From assembly GCF_950005125.1 (NCBI RefSeq), contig NC_080086.1, positions 128,162,826-128,226,825 of the forward strand: a stretch of 64,000 nt of DNA, in the 5' to 3' direction. The position numbers and the translations under genes are program-made. Source of the DNA: Chionomys nivalis (Eukaryota; Chordata; Mammalia; Rodentia; Cricetidae). Position 1 is the first letter of the stretch, and each line of letters opens with the position of its first letter. Below are positions 33,755-43,780 of this stretch, piece after piece. The notes below the pieces were generated by a model, which was given only the letters and a program-made list of their open reading frames with translations, was not told the origin of the DNA and did no database searches.

Positions 33755-35912
33755 TCATCTCTCCTTTTCTGTCTGACTAAAAAGGAAGGTTTTAACTTTA
33801 ACATAATAAAATTACATATAGCAAAACTTAGGTATCAAATAAGAATTACAGTTACAATATTTATTTGTATCTAGCAAAATTAAAGAAAAATATTCTATCA
33901 TCTATTTTATCTTTGTGATTCTAAAGTTTCATATCTAATTTATCTTTTATAATAACTAAGGAAAACTATAATTATAACTACCTAGTCTTCAACTCCATCA
34001 AAGGATATAATATTACCCAAGTTAACAGGCAGTGCATTGTAAGCAACTTCCAAAACTAGAGAATTGACAGAGACATCTGGCTGCCTGGACAGTCACCCAA
34101 AGTTCTTTTGTAACATTCAGGCATCCATATTCAGCCTACAGGCCCATAATATCTAGTAGACTTTTTCCATGAAATAGGAAATTTCAAAGACAGTTCTGCT
34201 TATATTGGCAGTTTGCCAGTCACTTTCTTCTGTGTCCTATAGAATGTCTGGCAGACTCTTTAATGAAGCAGAAACACTGAAGGACTGTCTCACCTTCTTT
34301 TAGAATGTTCAGCAGTCATTTTTCTGTGGGTTCTGAACATACAGTTTATACAGCATACTATCAAGCAGTCCAAACAAGGGCAGTTTCTTTCCCAAGTGGC
34401 TAACCTTATCATATTGAAGACAAATTCCAAAATGAGTTTCTTCAATGCCCATCAACCTCTCTGAAGTATTTAGTGGTTCCAGAAGCAGATATGTCTCACT
34501 GTTGAGAAAAGTCTAAGTTCTTAAAACCTTTTAAATGCCATATTCTGTAGGTTTTAAAGTGTTAAAGATTATCTATCTAACTGAAATATATCTCTGTATA
34601 TCTAGAAAACCTAACTAACATGACTACAAGTTTGACTGTTATACATGACTATCTATTAATCTGTAAATTTTAATTATATATTGAATTTTTAAATGAACTG
34701 CTCAAACACAATACCTTAAACAAGAGCAGAAATATACATACACAGTGCAACAAAATCGACCTTAAGTTTGTATCAATTTTCATCTCTGTAACATATCCTT
34801 TTATTGTTTATTTAGAAATTGACTGTGACCATTAAATATTTATAAACAACCCTTTTAAAGTGAAAATAATCATTTATAAAAATATTTTTGGGATTTGGGC
34901 ATAGTTTTCTCCAAACTGCTTTCTGCTGCTTGCTGTATTTTCAGGGTTCAGCTAGCAGTGGTGGTTAATCCTGATAAATATCATCATCCCAGGACTAAGG
35001 AGGCATTGGGGGTTCTTGTTTCATCAAACCACATTAGCATTGAAGGAATCCACAGGTTCTCATCTTCTGTGGAAACAAAAGCAAAACCTCTTTTCCAAAG
35101 TTACATATCCTTAGACTCAAATTTTAAAATCAAGATACATTTAAAATATATATGTTGGTTTAGCTTAGCAGCTTCCAGAATCAAATGTCTCTCTACAGTC
35201 AAAAAATTCAAAGAAAACACAATAATATGCATTATCAAGACTCTCTGTGTATTTTTTATCTTAAATGGCTTATTTTTTAACTCTATTACTTTTTAATATT
35301 TATTTTATTATCCTTATTATTTTAATTTATGACTTTCTTCTCTCTCATATGCCTATGTACATTTATCTAACACTGTTACCCATTCAGAGGCCTTTATTTG
35401 ACTGAATTTTTCTTATTGTATATTTGTAATCATTTTCTGACCAGGAGTGCTTTTAAAATGGTAAGCAGCTTGGTCGCAGTGGCTCTGCCTCCCCTCGCCT
35501 TTCAATATGGCAGAGGTACTTTACCACCGGCTCTGTGAGCCATATTCCCTGCTTCAACTCCAGGGATGTAGCAGGTCTATGTCACCATTAAGAAACTAGA
35601 AGCATGATGCTTACAAAACCCATTTAAGTACAGGACTTCCTGAAAGAGACAGAGTTCATGCTGCCAGCATGAACCAGGAAACCATTTCTTAAAAAAGCCT
35701 TGCAGTTTTTGCTGCTAATGCTGAGTCAGGAAGTCTTCTCTTAAAGGAGCCGTGCCTCTATTCACTGCCAGCAAACAGAGCCCATCTGAAAATAAAATAT
35801 AGCTACCAAGAATCTGCAATTGACTCCCACTTTTGTGGGTCTAGAATCCCATGTTTTTAAAAAACTTTCTTAGGTTTTATGTGGAAATTCTTGTCCCATG
35901 TTGGCACCATTA

Positions 35913-36275
35913 TGTATTTGGAGACTGTATATTCATTTCCTGACCACCCAGACCTGAATAATCACCCAGAAACTATATTAATTACAACACTGTTTGGTTG
36001 ATGTTTCAGGCATATTTCTAGATAGCTCTTACATCTTAATTTAACATGTTTCTATTATTTTGTGTATTGTCATGAGGTTATGGCTTCCCGGGTAAAGTTC
36101 CGGTATATTTCCTTTGGCAGCTACATGGCAGCTCTTTGATTTCGTCTACTTTCTCTCAATATTTCTGTTTGAATTTCCTACCTGGCTTTATTCTGTGCTG
36201 CTGTAGGATAAAGTAACTTGTTTATTAACCAATGGTAATAAAACATATTCAAGGCGTACAGAAGGGAATCCCACA
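35913..36275 (-). repeat. Provirus 5' LTR
   Basis: 363 bp, TG...CA. The minus strand begins tgtgggattccc and ends gtctccaaataca. Includes 'ccattggttaataaa'. Confidence 0.75.
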
Positions 36276-36705
36276 CCACATACAAACACAAAGACTCACA
36301 CATTTACACATGCACATGTGTACACTCCACCATCACCACCAGAAATGAGAATACTGACTGGGTCATCTGTTTTGAGGAGCTTCTCTGATATTTCTGTAAT
36401 GTCTGTTTGGGGTTCTTACTGCTACCACCAAGATTCCCTTTCTTCTACATGTATTTCACACTTACTTTTCCTCTTCTGGCACATTCATTTAGCTATGAGT
36501 CAGTGTTATTTGTTAGATATGCAATAGAGCTTTAGGAACATGTGTAATAAGATGAATAACTCTGAAGCTTTCTGTTAAGTGAAATAAGCCAGAAGACTGC
36601 CTGCTATAATTCTATCTTTTGATTTGCCATTCTATTTATATTCTGATGTGTGTGCGTGTGTGTGTGTGTGTGTCTGTGCGCGTGTGCATGGACATTGACT
36701 AAAGA
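36276..36705. other. CA-rich flank, unique DNA and ancient L1 trace
   Basis: 36276-36325 is degenerate CA-rich sequence, the likely second half of the split microsatellite. 36540-36640 keeps 'tgttaagtgaaataagccag', a hallmark of old L1 ORF2. 36648-36690 is a GT-rich run. Confidence 0.5.
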
Positions 36706-36711
36706 GGTTTG

Positions 36712-36955
36712 AGGTAGGCTGGAGATGTAGATAGGTTGGTAGGTTGCTGAACTACCATGCCTGAAGTCTTGTATTCAATCTGTTGCACTACACAAACCAG
36801 CCATATATACACATGTAATCCTAGCACTTGGCAGATGGAGGCTGGAAAATCACAAATCATCCTTTGGTACAGACTAAGTTTGAGGCCAACCTGGGCTATA
36901 TGTGATTTAGTCTCAAAAAGTAACAAACAAACAAACAAAGCAAAGCAAAAACAGA
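36712..36955 (+). mobile_element. B4-type dimeric SINE
   Basis: Sense ID-like head ('aggctggagatgtagatagg') followed by B1-like arm ('atgtaatcctagcacttggc', 'aagtttgaggccaacctggg') and a (CAAA)n tail. Old. Confidence 0.75.
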
Positions 36956-37009
36956 GGATATGAGCTATTTTTTTGGAATAGAGCAAGTATTCTAAATTTC
37001 TTTTAAAAG

Positions 37010-37165
37010 CCCCCGATTATCTGTTTATTTGTGCACACATGTGGAAGTTAGATGACAAGACCATAGTCACTTCTCCTCTATTGTTGTGTGAGTTTTGGGG
37101 ATCAAACTTGGGTCATCAGGCTTTCCAGAAAGTACTTTTCTCTACTGAGCCATCTCCCAGGCTTA
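37010..37165 (-). mobile_element. B2/B3-class SINE
   Basis: Reverse blocks 'gtgcacacatgtggaagtta', 'ttttggggatcaaacttggg', 'tcatcaggctttccagaaag', 'actgagccatctcccaggc'. Same subtype as the sense copy at 52.99 kb. Confidence 0.75.
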
Positions 37166-37404
37166 ATACTCTAACTTTTAATTATGATTGTAGAATAGTG
37201 TTTGACAACATAAATCAAATAAAACTCTTTGGGCTATATGTTTAAAATGGGTGTGAAAACTATTCTTCAATAAATTTGGATTTAAGATCTAATACAAGGT
37301 ATAATTACAACTAGATAAATTCATAATACTTCTCCTTCAGGCATATTGGTCTCTGTCCCTCAACAGGGCTGACACAATCTTTACTTATGCATATTTAAAA
37401 CAAC

Positions 37405-37628
37405 CTTAATGTTTTTTTTTAAATAAAAAAGTACCTATGTGTATGGTTGTTCTGTCTGCATGTATGTCTAAGCATGTACAGTGTCTGTGGAAGCTGGAAG
37501 AAGGTGCCATAAACCCTAGCATGGGAAGTACAGATGGTTGTGAGCTACCATGTAGGTACCACGAATTGAATCCCAGAGATCTGGAAAAACAGCTAATGCT
37601 TATAACTGCCGAGCTATCTCTCCAGTCC
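37405..37628 (-). mobile_element. B3 SINE
   Basis: Reverse B3: 'tgtctgtggaagctggaaga', 'gtacagatggttgtgagcta', 'ccatgtaggtaccacgaatt', 'gagctatctctccagtcc'. Confidence 0.85.
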
Positions 37629-37629
37629 C

Positions 37630-38330
37630 TTAACTCCAGTTTTACAGGAGAGCCTTCTCTAGACATCTGAAAAGCTAACTACATCTAATTTAGAAGTCTG
37701 CTGCCAAAGAGGCCTTCACTCTGCGAAAAGGTTGGGGTCTTCTCTGTCCCGCTCCCTCTCTTTATGTAGTTAGCTTTGCTTGAGTGATCTCATGGATGTA
37801 TTTGCTCCCCCACCTTCTTTCCCCCCTCTCCACCCTCCATTTGCCAGTAAAGGACAGTGAAGGAAATGGAAGCTGTCAACCAGAGTCACTGATGAATCTT
37901 ATAAGCTAAGGGGAGTGCCTGACATCCTGTCTCTTGAATGGATAAAAGAATGAGAAGCAGAGGGTTGGCTGAAAGTGACTGAGCCCTCAATCATATTTGT
38001 AAAATGCTGGCACCTTATGTTTAACTGGAGCATCATGGTGCAGACTGCAGATCAATGATCCTAACAGAGTATGTACCTAACACATGCACATCCATTAGCA
38101 ACCACATATTTAGAAGGCCTTTCCATCTGAATTGTACTCAACTGTATGTGGAAGACACTTATTTGGAAGGTAGCATTCTGTCAGTTGTTTCACCCAAAAT
38201 TTCAGTCTTGAACAATTCTCGGAGAAAAGCCTTTTGACATTTAACTCCTACAGAAAATCTATGGAAAATTTGGAAGTTAATCTATCTATTTTTTCTATAG
38301 ATGAGGAATGAATTCTGTTTGTATACATGC
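37630..38330. other. Unique DNA
   Basis: No recognisable element or gene. Confidence 0.4.
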
Positions 38331-38334
38331 ATGA

Positions 38335-38683
38335 TTTATGTGTGTACGTGTGTTTCTGTGAGTGTGCCTATGTGTGTAGTCGAGTATACGTGAACATACG
38401 TGCGTCTCTGGAGAGCAGAGATGGATATCAGGTATGTCCTGCTGTCATTCGTCACCATATGTCTTAAAACAGAATCCCTCTGGACCTGGAGTTCATCTGT
38501 TCACCTAGACTATCTGGATATCAAGCCCCAGGGTTTCTCCTGTGTCTGTCTCCTCCTGGGGTTATAGGCACACGTTACCATACTTGCTTTTTACAGGAGT
38601 CTTTGGAGTCTTAGGAATTTACTTCAGGTCCTCATGCAAACACAGCAAACACTTTACCAACTGAGCTATTTCCCAGCATTTTG
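38335..38683 (-). mobile_element. Full-length dimeric SINE (B4-like)
   Basis: A degenerate GT-rich tail side (38340-38400) is followed by a reverse B1-like arm ('cctctggacctggagttcat', 'ccccagggtttctcctgtgt') and a reverse tRNA-like arm ('acttcaggtcctcatgcaaa', 'actttaccaactgagctatt'). Diverged. Confidence 0.7.
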
Positions 38684-38969
38684 TTTAAAAAATAGTTTAT
38701 AGTATTTTTGGATTCTTTGATATAGTTCAGAAATTCTGAAGCCAGATATTCTTCCTAACAAATCCTGATAGATATAGAACAAGCACACTTAATTTTTACA
38801 AAGAAGTATATTCTCCCCACAAAAAATCTCTCACCAACTTCACCTTTAGAAATACAGTAAGATATATGTCTAAGTAATCAGGCAGAAAGCAGTCACACTA
38901 TGACTGGCTCTTATCTGGTGGTCAATTTGAGAAATGCTTATTCAAATTTATACAAATTAAATGTGGATG

Positions 38970-39045
38970 TTTTCTTTGGGTGGCACTGGGGTGACATGTA
39001 TGTTAACCATATGTTCTACCATTGAGTTATACTTCCAAACTGATC
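38970..39045 (-). mobile_element. ID-type SINE fragment
   Basis: 'gggtggcactggggtgacat' ... 'tctaccattgagttatactt' matches a reversed ID head. Degraded. Flanks 38690-38970 and 39046-39450 appear unique. Confidence 0.5.
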
Positions 39046-39452
39046 ATACGTTTTTGTATGTAAACACATTTAATACCAGTGTATTCATGAAAATATAGCT
39101 GAATAACACTTAAAATAGTAACTTAGCTTAATAACTAAACACAGAGAACTGTTTTATGGTAGCTTGAGTTTAGTATGGATTCTAGGACCTTACCTTTCCC
39201 TGCCCCCATTTTGTTTCTGCTGAATGTGACTAGGCCAACCAATTCTTGATGGGAAACTCCTCTTCCTGGATTCTGGAGCTATGTCTCACTAAGCCTTAGC
39301 GATTCACGGAGCCATTTTGGCTCCCTTTAGGAAGGAACAACGGATGGGAAGCAGATGGAGGTAGATGCAGGTTTGGGGAGGTTCAGCCATGCTGTTTGCC
39401 ATGTCTGTTTCAGATTCTCTGCCTCCTTACTCCTTTTGAGTGAATCACACAG

Positions 39453-39565
39453 GCCTGGTGTGGTCACTCACATCTGTAGTTCCAGCCTGTGTGGAGAGTG
39501 ATGCAGGAGTCACACTTGAGCCCAGAAATTGGGATCAACCTGGGCAACATAACAAGACAACCTCT
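39453..39565 (+). mobile_element. Fossil 7SL-derived monomer (PB1/FLAM-like)
   Basis: 'ggcctggtgtggtcactcac', 'catctgtagttccagcctgt', 'cacttgagcccagaaattgg', 'caacctgggcaacataacaa'. It keeps the 'cttgagccca...cctgggcaacat' wording of early 7SL monomers rather than the later rodent B1 form, suggesting an insertion from around the origin of these SINEs. Confidence 0.65.
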
Positions 39566-39689
39566 CCCCAGGTTCTTGAAGAAGTTAATAGTAAGTGACT
39601 GTGCCAATGAGATATTCCTGGTCTTGTTAAAGCAGTGCCAGCTCAGGAGACATAGCAATGTTTCTGCAACCTCATTTACCAAGTGATGG

Positions 39690-39785
39690 TAGTGCCAGTT
39701 AGAGGCTTGACCATGTCAACAATCTTAGTCTTGTTTGCCTAGCTTGCATGCACAAGACCCCAGGTCCAATCTCTAGTACCTACAA
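39690..39785 (+). mobile_element. ID-type SINE fragment
   Basis: 'gtttgcctagcttgcatgca' then 'ccccaggtccaatctctagt' is a sense ID body. Head degraded. 39786-40110 shows nothing further. Confidence 0.6.
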
Positions 39786-40163
39786 CAACCCTTCTAATCT
39801 TACATTTTAAAAATAATTCATATTATACTGTTGGTTATGAAGTTTGGAATTCAGTTTTAGCCTCATTGGAAAAACCAATTTCATATTGCATTTAATAACT
39901 AACATGATTGTTTTATACTTGGTTATTTTCTTCCTTTGTAAGATAGCATGTATCGATTATGTACTTAGAATGACCCCCCTCTAAGTTTAGCGACATGAAT
40001 GCTCATTATTTTTTAATCTAACAGTTGTAAGTGTAGTGATTTCATAACCTTTCAATCAATCATCTCTCTCTTCTTGGACTTCTACAGTTATTAAGATGAA
40101 ATCAGAAAGAAGTAGTTGTCCTGGTTAGGGTTTATATTGCTGATGAAACACCATGATCAAAAG

Positions 40164-41621
40164 TGAATTAGGCTAGGCACCAATCTGTGAGTATAGCAAA
40201 ATATCATTAGAAACCATTTCATTTCATTGACTTTTTTTTTTTTGATTTTTTGAGACAGGATTTCTTTTAAGCTTTGGAGTCTGTCCTGGAACTAGCTCTT
40301 GTAGATCAGGCTGGCTTCAAACTCACAGAGATCCGCCTGCCTCTGCTCCCCTAGCTGAGATATAAGACATGCACCACCACCACCTGGCTTTTTTTTTTTT
40401 ATTGCCAGTTGTGTTTGGTTCTACTCTATGTCTCTGGGCTATCCTGCCTCTGGGTCTTGGACCTCAGGAATGAGCTTCCTCACATGGTATGGGTCTCAAG
40501 CTATGTCAGTCATTTGTTGGTCACTCCCACAAGTTTTGCTCCACCTTTACCTCGACACATCTTGTAGGCAGGACAAATTGTAGGTCAAAGGTTTCATGGC
40601 TGGACTGGTGTCCCAATCCCTCCACTGGAAGTCTCGCCTTGCTAGAGGAGATGGTTGGTTCAGGTTCCATATTACTCATTGCCAGGAGGCTTAGCTACTG
40701 TCACCCTCATAGATTGCTGGGAGTTTCCATTGCACTAGGTTCTAGCTTGTCCCAGTGTTGGCCCAGATTCCTGTTGTCTTTTCCAGTATTCTTTTCCTGC
40801 ATCCTCTCCCAACCTGATCCCTCCTGTTCCCATCCTGCCATCCAGACCCCTCCCTCTATCCAACTCAATGTCTGCTCTATTTCCCCTTCATAGTGAGATT
40901 CATGTGTTCCCCCCTTGAGCCTTGTTTGTTACTTAGCTTCTCTTGGGTCTGTGTATTGAAGTATGGTTATCCTTTATGGCTAATATCCACTTATAAGTGA
41001 GTACAAACCATGCTTGTCTGGGTTACCTCACTCAGGATGACCTTTTCTTGTTCCATCCTAGTCCAACTGTCATCAGAGAGGCTTCTTCCAGCAACAGATC
41101 AAAACAGATGCAGAGACCCACAGCTAAACATCTTGTAGAGCGTGGGGAATCCTGTGGAAGAGGGATCAGGAAGGATTGTAGGTGACAGTGGGAACAAGGG
41201 AACCACAATATAACCCCCAAATCAACTAACCTGATTATAGAAGCTTATAGAAGCTCACAGAGACTAAGGTGACAACCAGGGAGCCTGCATGGGACTGACC
41301 TCATGTGGCAGTTGTGTAACTTAGTTTTCTTCTGGGACTCCTAACAGTGGGAGCAGGGACTGTCACTGACTCTGTTGTCCACATTTGGGACTTTTTCCTT
41401 CTACTGGATTACCTAGTCCAGCCTTAATAGAAGAGGAGGTGCCTAGTCTCACTACAACTTGATATACAATGGCTGGCTGATATCCACAGGAGGCCTGCCC
41501 TTTTCTGAAGAGAAACAGAGGAGGAGGAGTGGGCTTGTTGTCAGGAAGAAGGGAGGTGGGTGTGGACTGGGAGAACAGGAGGGAGGGAAAATGTTGGTCA
41601 GGATATAAAAACAAAACAAAC
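40164..41621. mobile_element. Lx-type LINE-1 with 5' inversion
   Basis: 40164 to ~41058 is antisense ORF2 end and 3' UTR ('cactcaggatgaccttttct' near the break; 'tgcactaggttctagcttgt'). ~41059-41621 is the adjoining 3' UTR in sense ('gtccaactgtcatcagagag' to 'ggatataaaaacaaaaca'). The inverted end (minus ...cctagcctaattca) and the sense start (gtccaactgtcatc) are consecutive or overlapping L1 positions, as expected for twin priming. A B1 interrupts the inverted half. Confidence 0.85.
40232..40388 (-). mobile_element. B1 SINE inside L1
   Basis: Reverse B1: 'tttttgagacaggatttctt', 'gtcctggaactagctcttgt', 'agatcaggctggcttcaaac', 'atgcaccaccaccacctggc'. A second T-run (40389-40400) follows its head. 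Younger than the L1 it interrupts. Confidence 0.9.
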
Positions 41622-41787
41622 AAATGCAAGTTGGAGAGGAGAGGGTTTATTTGGCTTATACTTCCATGTTGTAATCCATCATTAAAGGAAGTTAGGGCAG
41701 GAACCTGGAAGCAGGAGCTGATGCAGACACCATGGAGGAATGCTGCTTACTTGCTTCCTCATCATAGCTTGCTCAGCCTGCTTTCTT

Positions 41788-41903
41788 TCTTTTTTTTAAT
41801 TTTTATTGCTTTAGAAATAATACCATTCAAAATTTCTACTTCCTCCCCTCCTCCCATTTTCCTCCTGCTCCCCTACACAGCCTTTTGGCTAAGATCAAGT
41901 GTA
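41788..41903 (-). mobile_element. Chimeric retroposon: L1 3' end joined to inverted U2 snRNA piece
   Basis: On the plus strand: a poly-T tail and reverse L1 3' UTR (41788-41879), then 24-25 bases exactly equal to U2 snRNA nucleotides ~11-34. The whole piece is bounded by an imperfect 17-bp duplication of the host repeat, gctcagcctgctttctt (41771-41787) and gctcaacatgctttctt (41904-41920). L1 sense lies on the minus strand, so the U2 piece is antisense to the L1. That is the arrangement expected if the free target end primed on U2 RNA, a twin-priming variant. Confidence 0.75.
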
Positions 41904-41904
41904 G
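41880..41904 (+). ncRNA. U2 snRNA fragment (pseudogene piece)
   Basis: The 25 bases starting gccttttggctaag and ending caagtgtag match the U2 snRNA 5' region, stem-loop I into the segment just before the branch-point-recognition sequence, without mismatch as I recall U2. Far too short to function. The last G is shared with the target duplication. Confidence 0.8.
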
Positions 41905-42325
41905 CTCAACATGCTTTCTTAAAGAATCCAGTACCAGCTCCTGCAACCTCGGTGGAACTCTGAAACACAGCTTGCTCCAATACTGAGGGGACTTAAGAGG
42001 TGAGTGAACAGCTACACGGGCAGGACACCCCACTCTCTAGGACCTCCAGAATGGAACAAAACCCCAGGCTCATCCCCCAACTCCCTTGGCTTTTGTAGTC
42101 AGCAAGCAGGGAGTTTCTCCCCAAACCCAGACCCATCCACTGGACTCCCCAAGCTACTAGCCACACCCTGCCTAAGAATTGAAAGCTTGCTGTAATACTG
42201 AGGGTACCAAAAGCTTGCTACAACACTGAGGGGATTAAGAGAGAGCACCAAGAGAGAAAACCAAGAGAACAGGCTTATAGAGACCTCAGATGCTTCCTGA
42301 GACAGACATTGGCAGTACAGAGCAG

Positions 42326-42327
<2 letters not shown>

Positions 42328-42367
<40 letters not shown>
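42328..42367. repeat. Pure A40 tract inside L1
   Basis: Forty uninterrupted adenines between the L1 5' UTR and ORF1, followed by an A-rich stretch with C interruptions. Long pure runs are unstable or assembly-sensitive. Confidence 0.95.
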
Positions 42368-42368
<1 letters not shown>

Positions 42369-42369
<1 letters not shown>

Positions 42370-43729
42370 CAAAAACAAAACAAAAAAACAAACTACCCAA
42401 CACCCAGACAACCACTGGAAGGAATGGATCAAGATGCAAAGACACTGCTGGCCTCATCTGAAGGAAGAGATGGGTAGGCACCAATGCAAGAATTCCTCCA
42501 ACAACCTAAAAAGCAAGATGGTAACACCAGAACCCATTGGTCACACAACAGGAAGACTTGATCATCCTAACCCAGAAGAACCAGAAGAAAAGGACTTTAA
42601 ATGTAACTTTATGAAAATGATGGAGACCTTTAACAAGGAAATGAAAAACTCCTTTAAAGAAATGGAGGAAAAGACAAACAAAAATTGGAAGAAATTAATA
42701 AATGCCTCAATGAAACCCAAGAAACCAAGAAAAAGCAATCAAACAGGTGAAGCAAACAGTTCAAGACTAGAGGACTGAAATAGAGGTAATAAGGAAAACA
42801 TAAACTGAGGGAATTCTGGATGTGGAAAATGTGGGTAAATGAACAAGAACTACAGAGACAAGTATAACCAACAGAACACAAGAGATAGAAGAAAGAATCT
42901 CAGGTGCTGAAGATACTATAGAAGAAGTATGTAGCCAGACGGTGGTGGTGCATGCCTTTAATCCCAGTACTCGGGAGGCAGAGGCAGGTGGATCTCTGTG
43001 AGTTCGAGGCCAGCCTGGTCTACAAGAGCTAGTTCCAGGACAGGAACCAAAAGCTACGGAGAAACCCTGTCTCGAAAAATCCAAAAAAAAAAAAAAAAAA
43101 AAAAGAAGTATGTAAATCCAAAAAAATGCTTAACACACAGGAAATCTGGGATACTATGAAAAGACCAAACCTGAGAATAATAGAGGTAGAAGAGGAAAAA
43201 CAACTCCAGATCAAAGGCACAGAAAATATATTCAACAAATCATAGAAGAAAACTTTCTTAACCTAAAGAAGGATATCCCTACAAAGGTACGAGAAAGCTT
43301 ACAGAACACCAAATAGACTGAATCAAAAAAAAAAAAACCCAAACAAACCAAAAACTCATGCCCTTGCCATATAATAATCAAAACACAAAACATACAGAAT
43401 AAAGAAAGAATATTGAGAGCTGCAAAGAGAAAAGGTCCAGTAACATATAAAGATAAACCTATCAGAATTACACCTGACTTCTTAATGGAAACCATGAAAG
43501 CCAAAGGTCCTGGATGGATGTGCTGCAGACACTAAGAGACAATGGATGCAAGTCCAGACTACTACACCTAGCAAAGCTTTCAATCACCATCAATGGAGAA
43601 AACAAGATATTTCATGATACAAACAGATTTAAAAAATACATATCCGCAAACCCAACCTTACAGAAAGTACTAGAAGGAAAACCTCAATCCAAGGAAGCTA
43701 ATTGCACCCACAAAAACACAGGCATCTGA
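42369..43729 (+). pseudogene. LINE-1 ORF1 pseudogene, interrupted by B1
   Basis: The N-terminal half is open through 42778: basic start, then a helical region (NFMKMMETFNKEMKNSFKEM) resembling the ORF1p coiled coil. After a frameshift, a B1 insertion (42934-43102) and further breaks, the conserved C-terminal domain is open at 43514-43729 (LLHLAKLSITINGENKIF). ORF1p is the RNA-binding chaperone of the L1 particle. This copy cannot make an intact product. Confidence 0.85.
42922..43114 (+). mobile_element. B1 SINE with perfect 12-bp target duplication
   Basis: The body 42934-43102 starts gccagacggtggtggtgcat, keeps 'gttcgaggccagcctggtct' and 'ctgtctcgaaaaatccaaaa' and ends in poly-A. The 12-mer aagaagtatgta flanks it (42922-42933 and 43103-43114). 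Its CpGs are mostly intact, so it is among the youngest elements here. Confidence 0.95.
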
Positions 43730-43780
43730 TAACCCCCCACCAGCATAACCCAAAGAAGGGAAATATACAAACACTACTAC

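Larger units (their letters stand above)
33356..36275 (-). mobile_element. Two-LTR non-coding ERVK-like provirus
   Basis: Oriented on the minus strand: 5' LTR 35913-36275, interior 33755-35912 (about 2.16 kb), 3' LTR ~33356-33754. The LTRs start TGTGGGA and carry AATAAA with ccattggttaataaa; the 5' copy ends ...aaataca and the 3' copy's outer edge is less clear. They share the full block order but differ by roughly a fifth of positions by eye, so the insertion is old. A candidate primer-binding site (minus tggtgccaacatgggac, 35893-35909) sits 3 bp inside the 5' LTR and resembles the tRNA-Lys type of ERVK. A purine tract (33755-33770) precedes the 3' LTR. The interior is AT-rich with no retroviral frame, so this is a non-autonomous element. 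The 133-codon frame at 34895-35296 shows no viral domain. Confidence 0.8.

Noticed and set aside
34895..35296. 133-codon frame inside the provirus as a possible viral gene
   Set aside because: No gag, pol or env signature; the whole interior is AT-rich and non-coding. Strand is also opposite to the element.
40489..40893. 134-codon plus-strand frame
   Set aside because: Lies in antisense L1 3' UTR.
41880..41904. Functional U2 snRNA gene
   Set aside because: Only ~25 of ~190 bases are present, with no snRNA promoter elements.
42290..42778. 162-codon plus-strand frame as a possible host gene
   Set aside because: It is the N-terminal half of a dead L1 ORF1, read in-frame through the A40 tract (poly-Lys).
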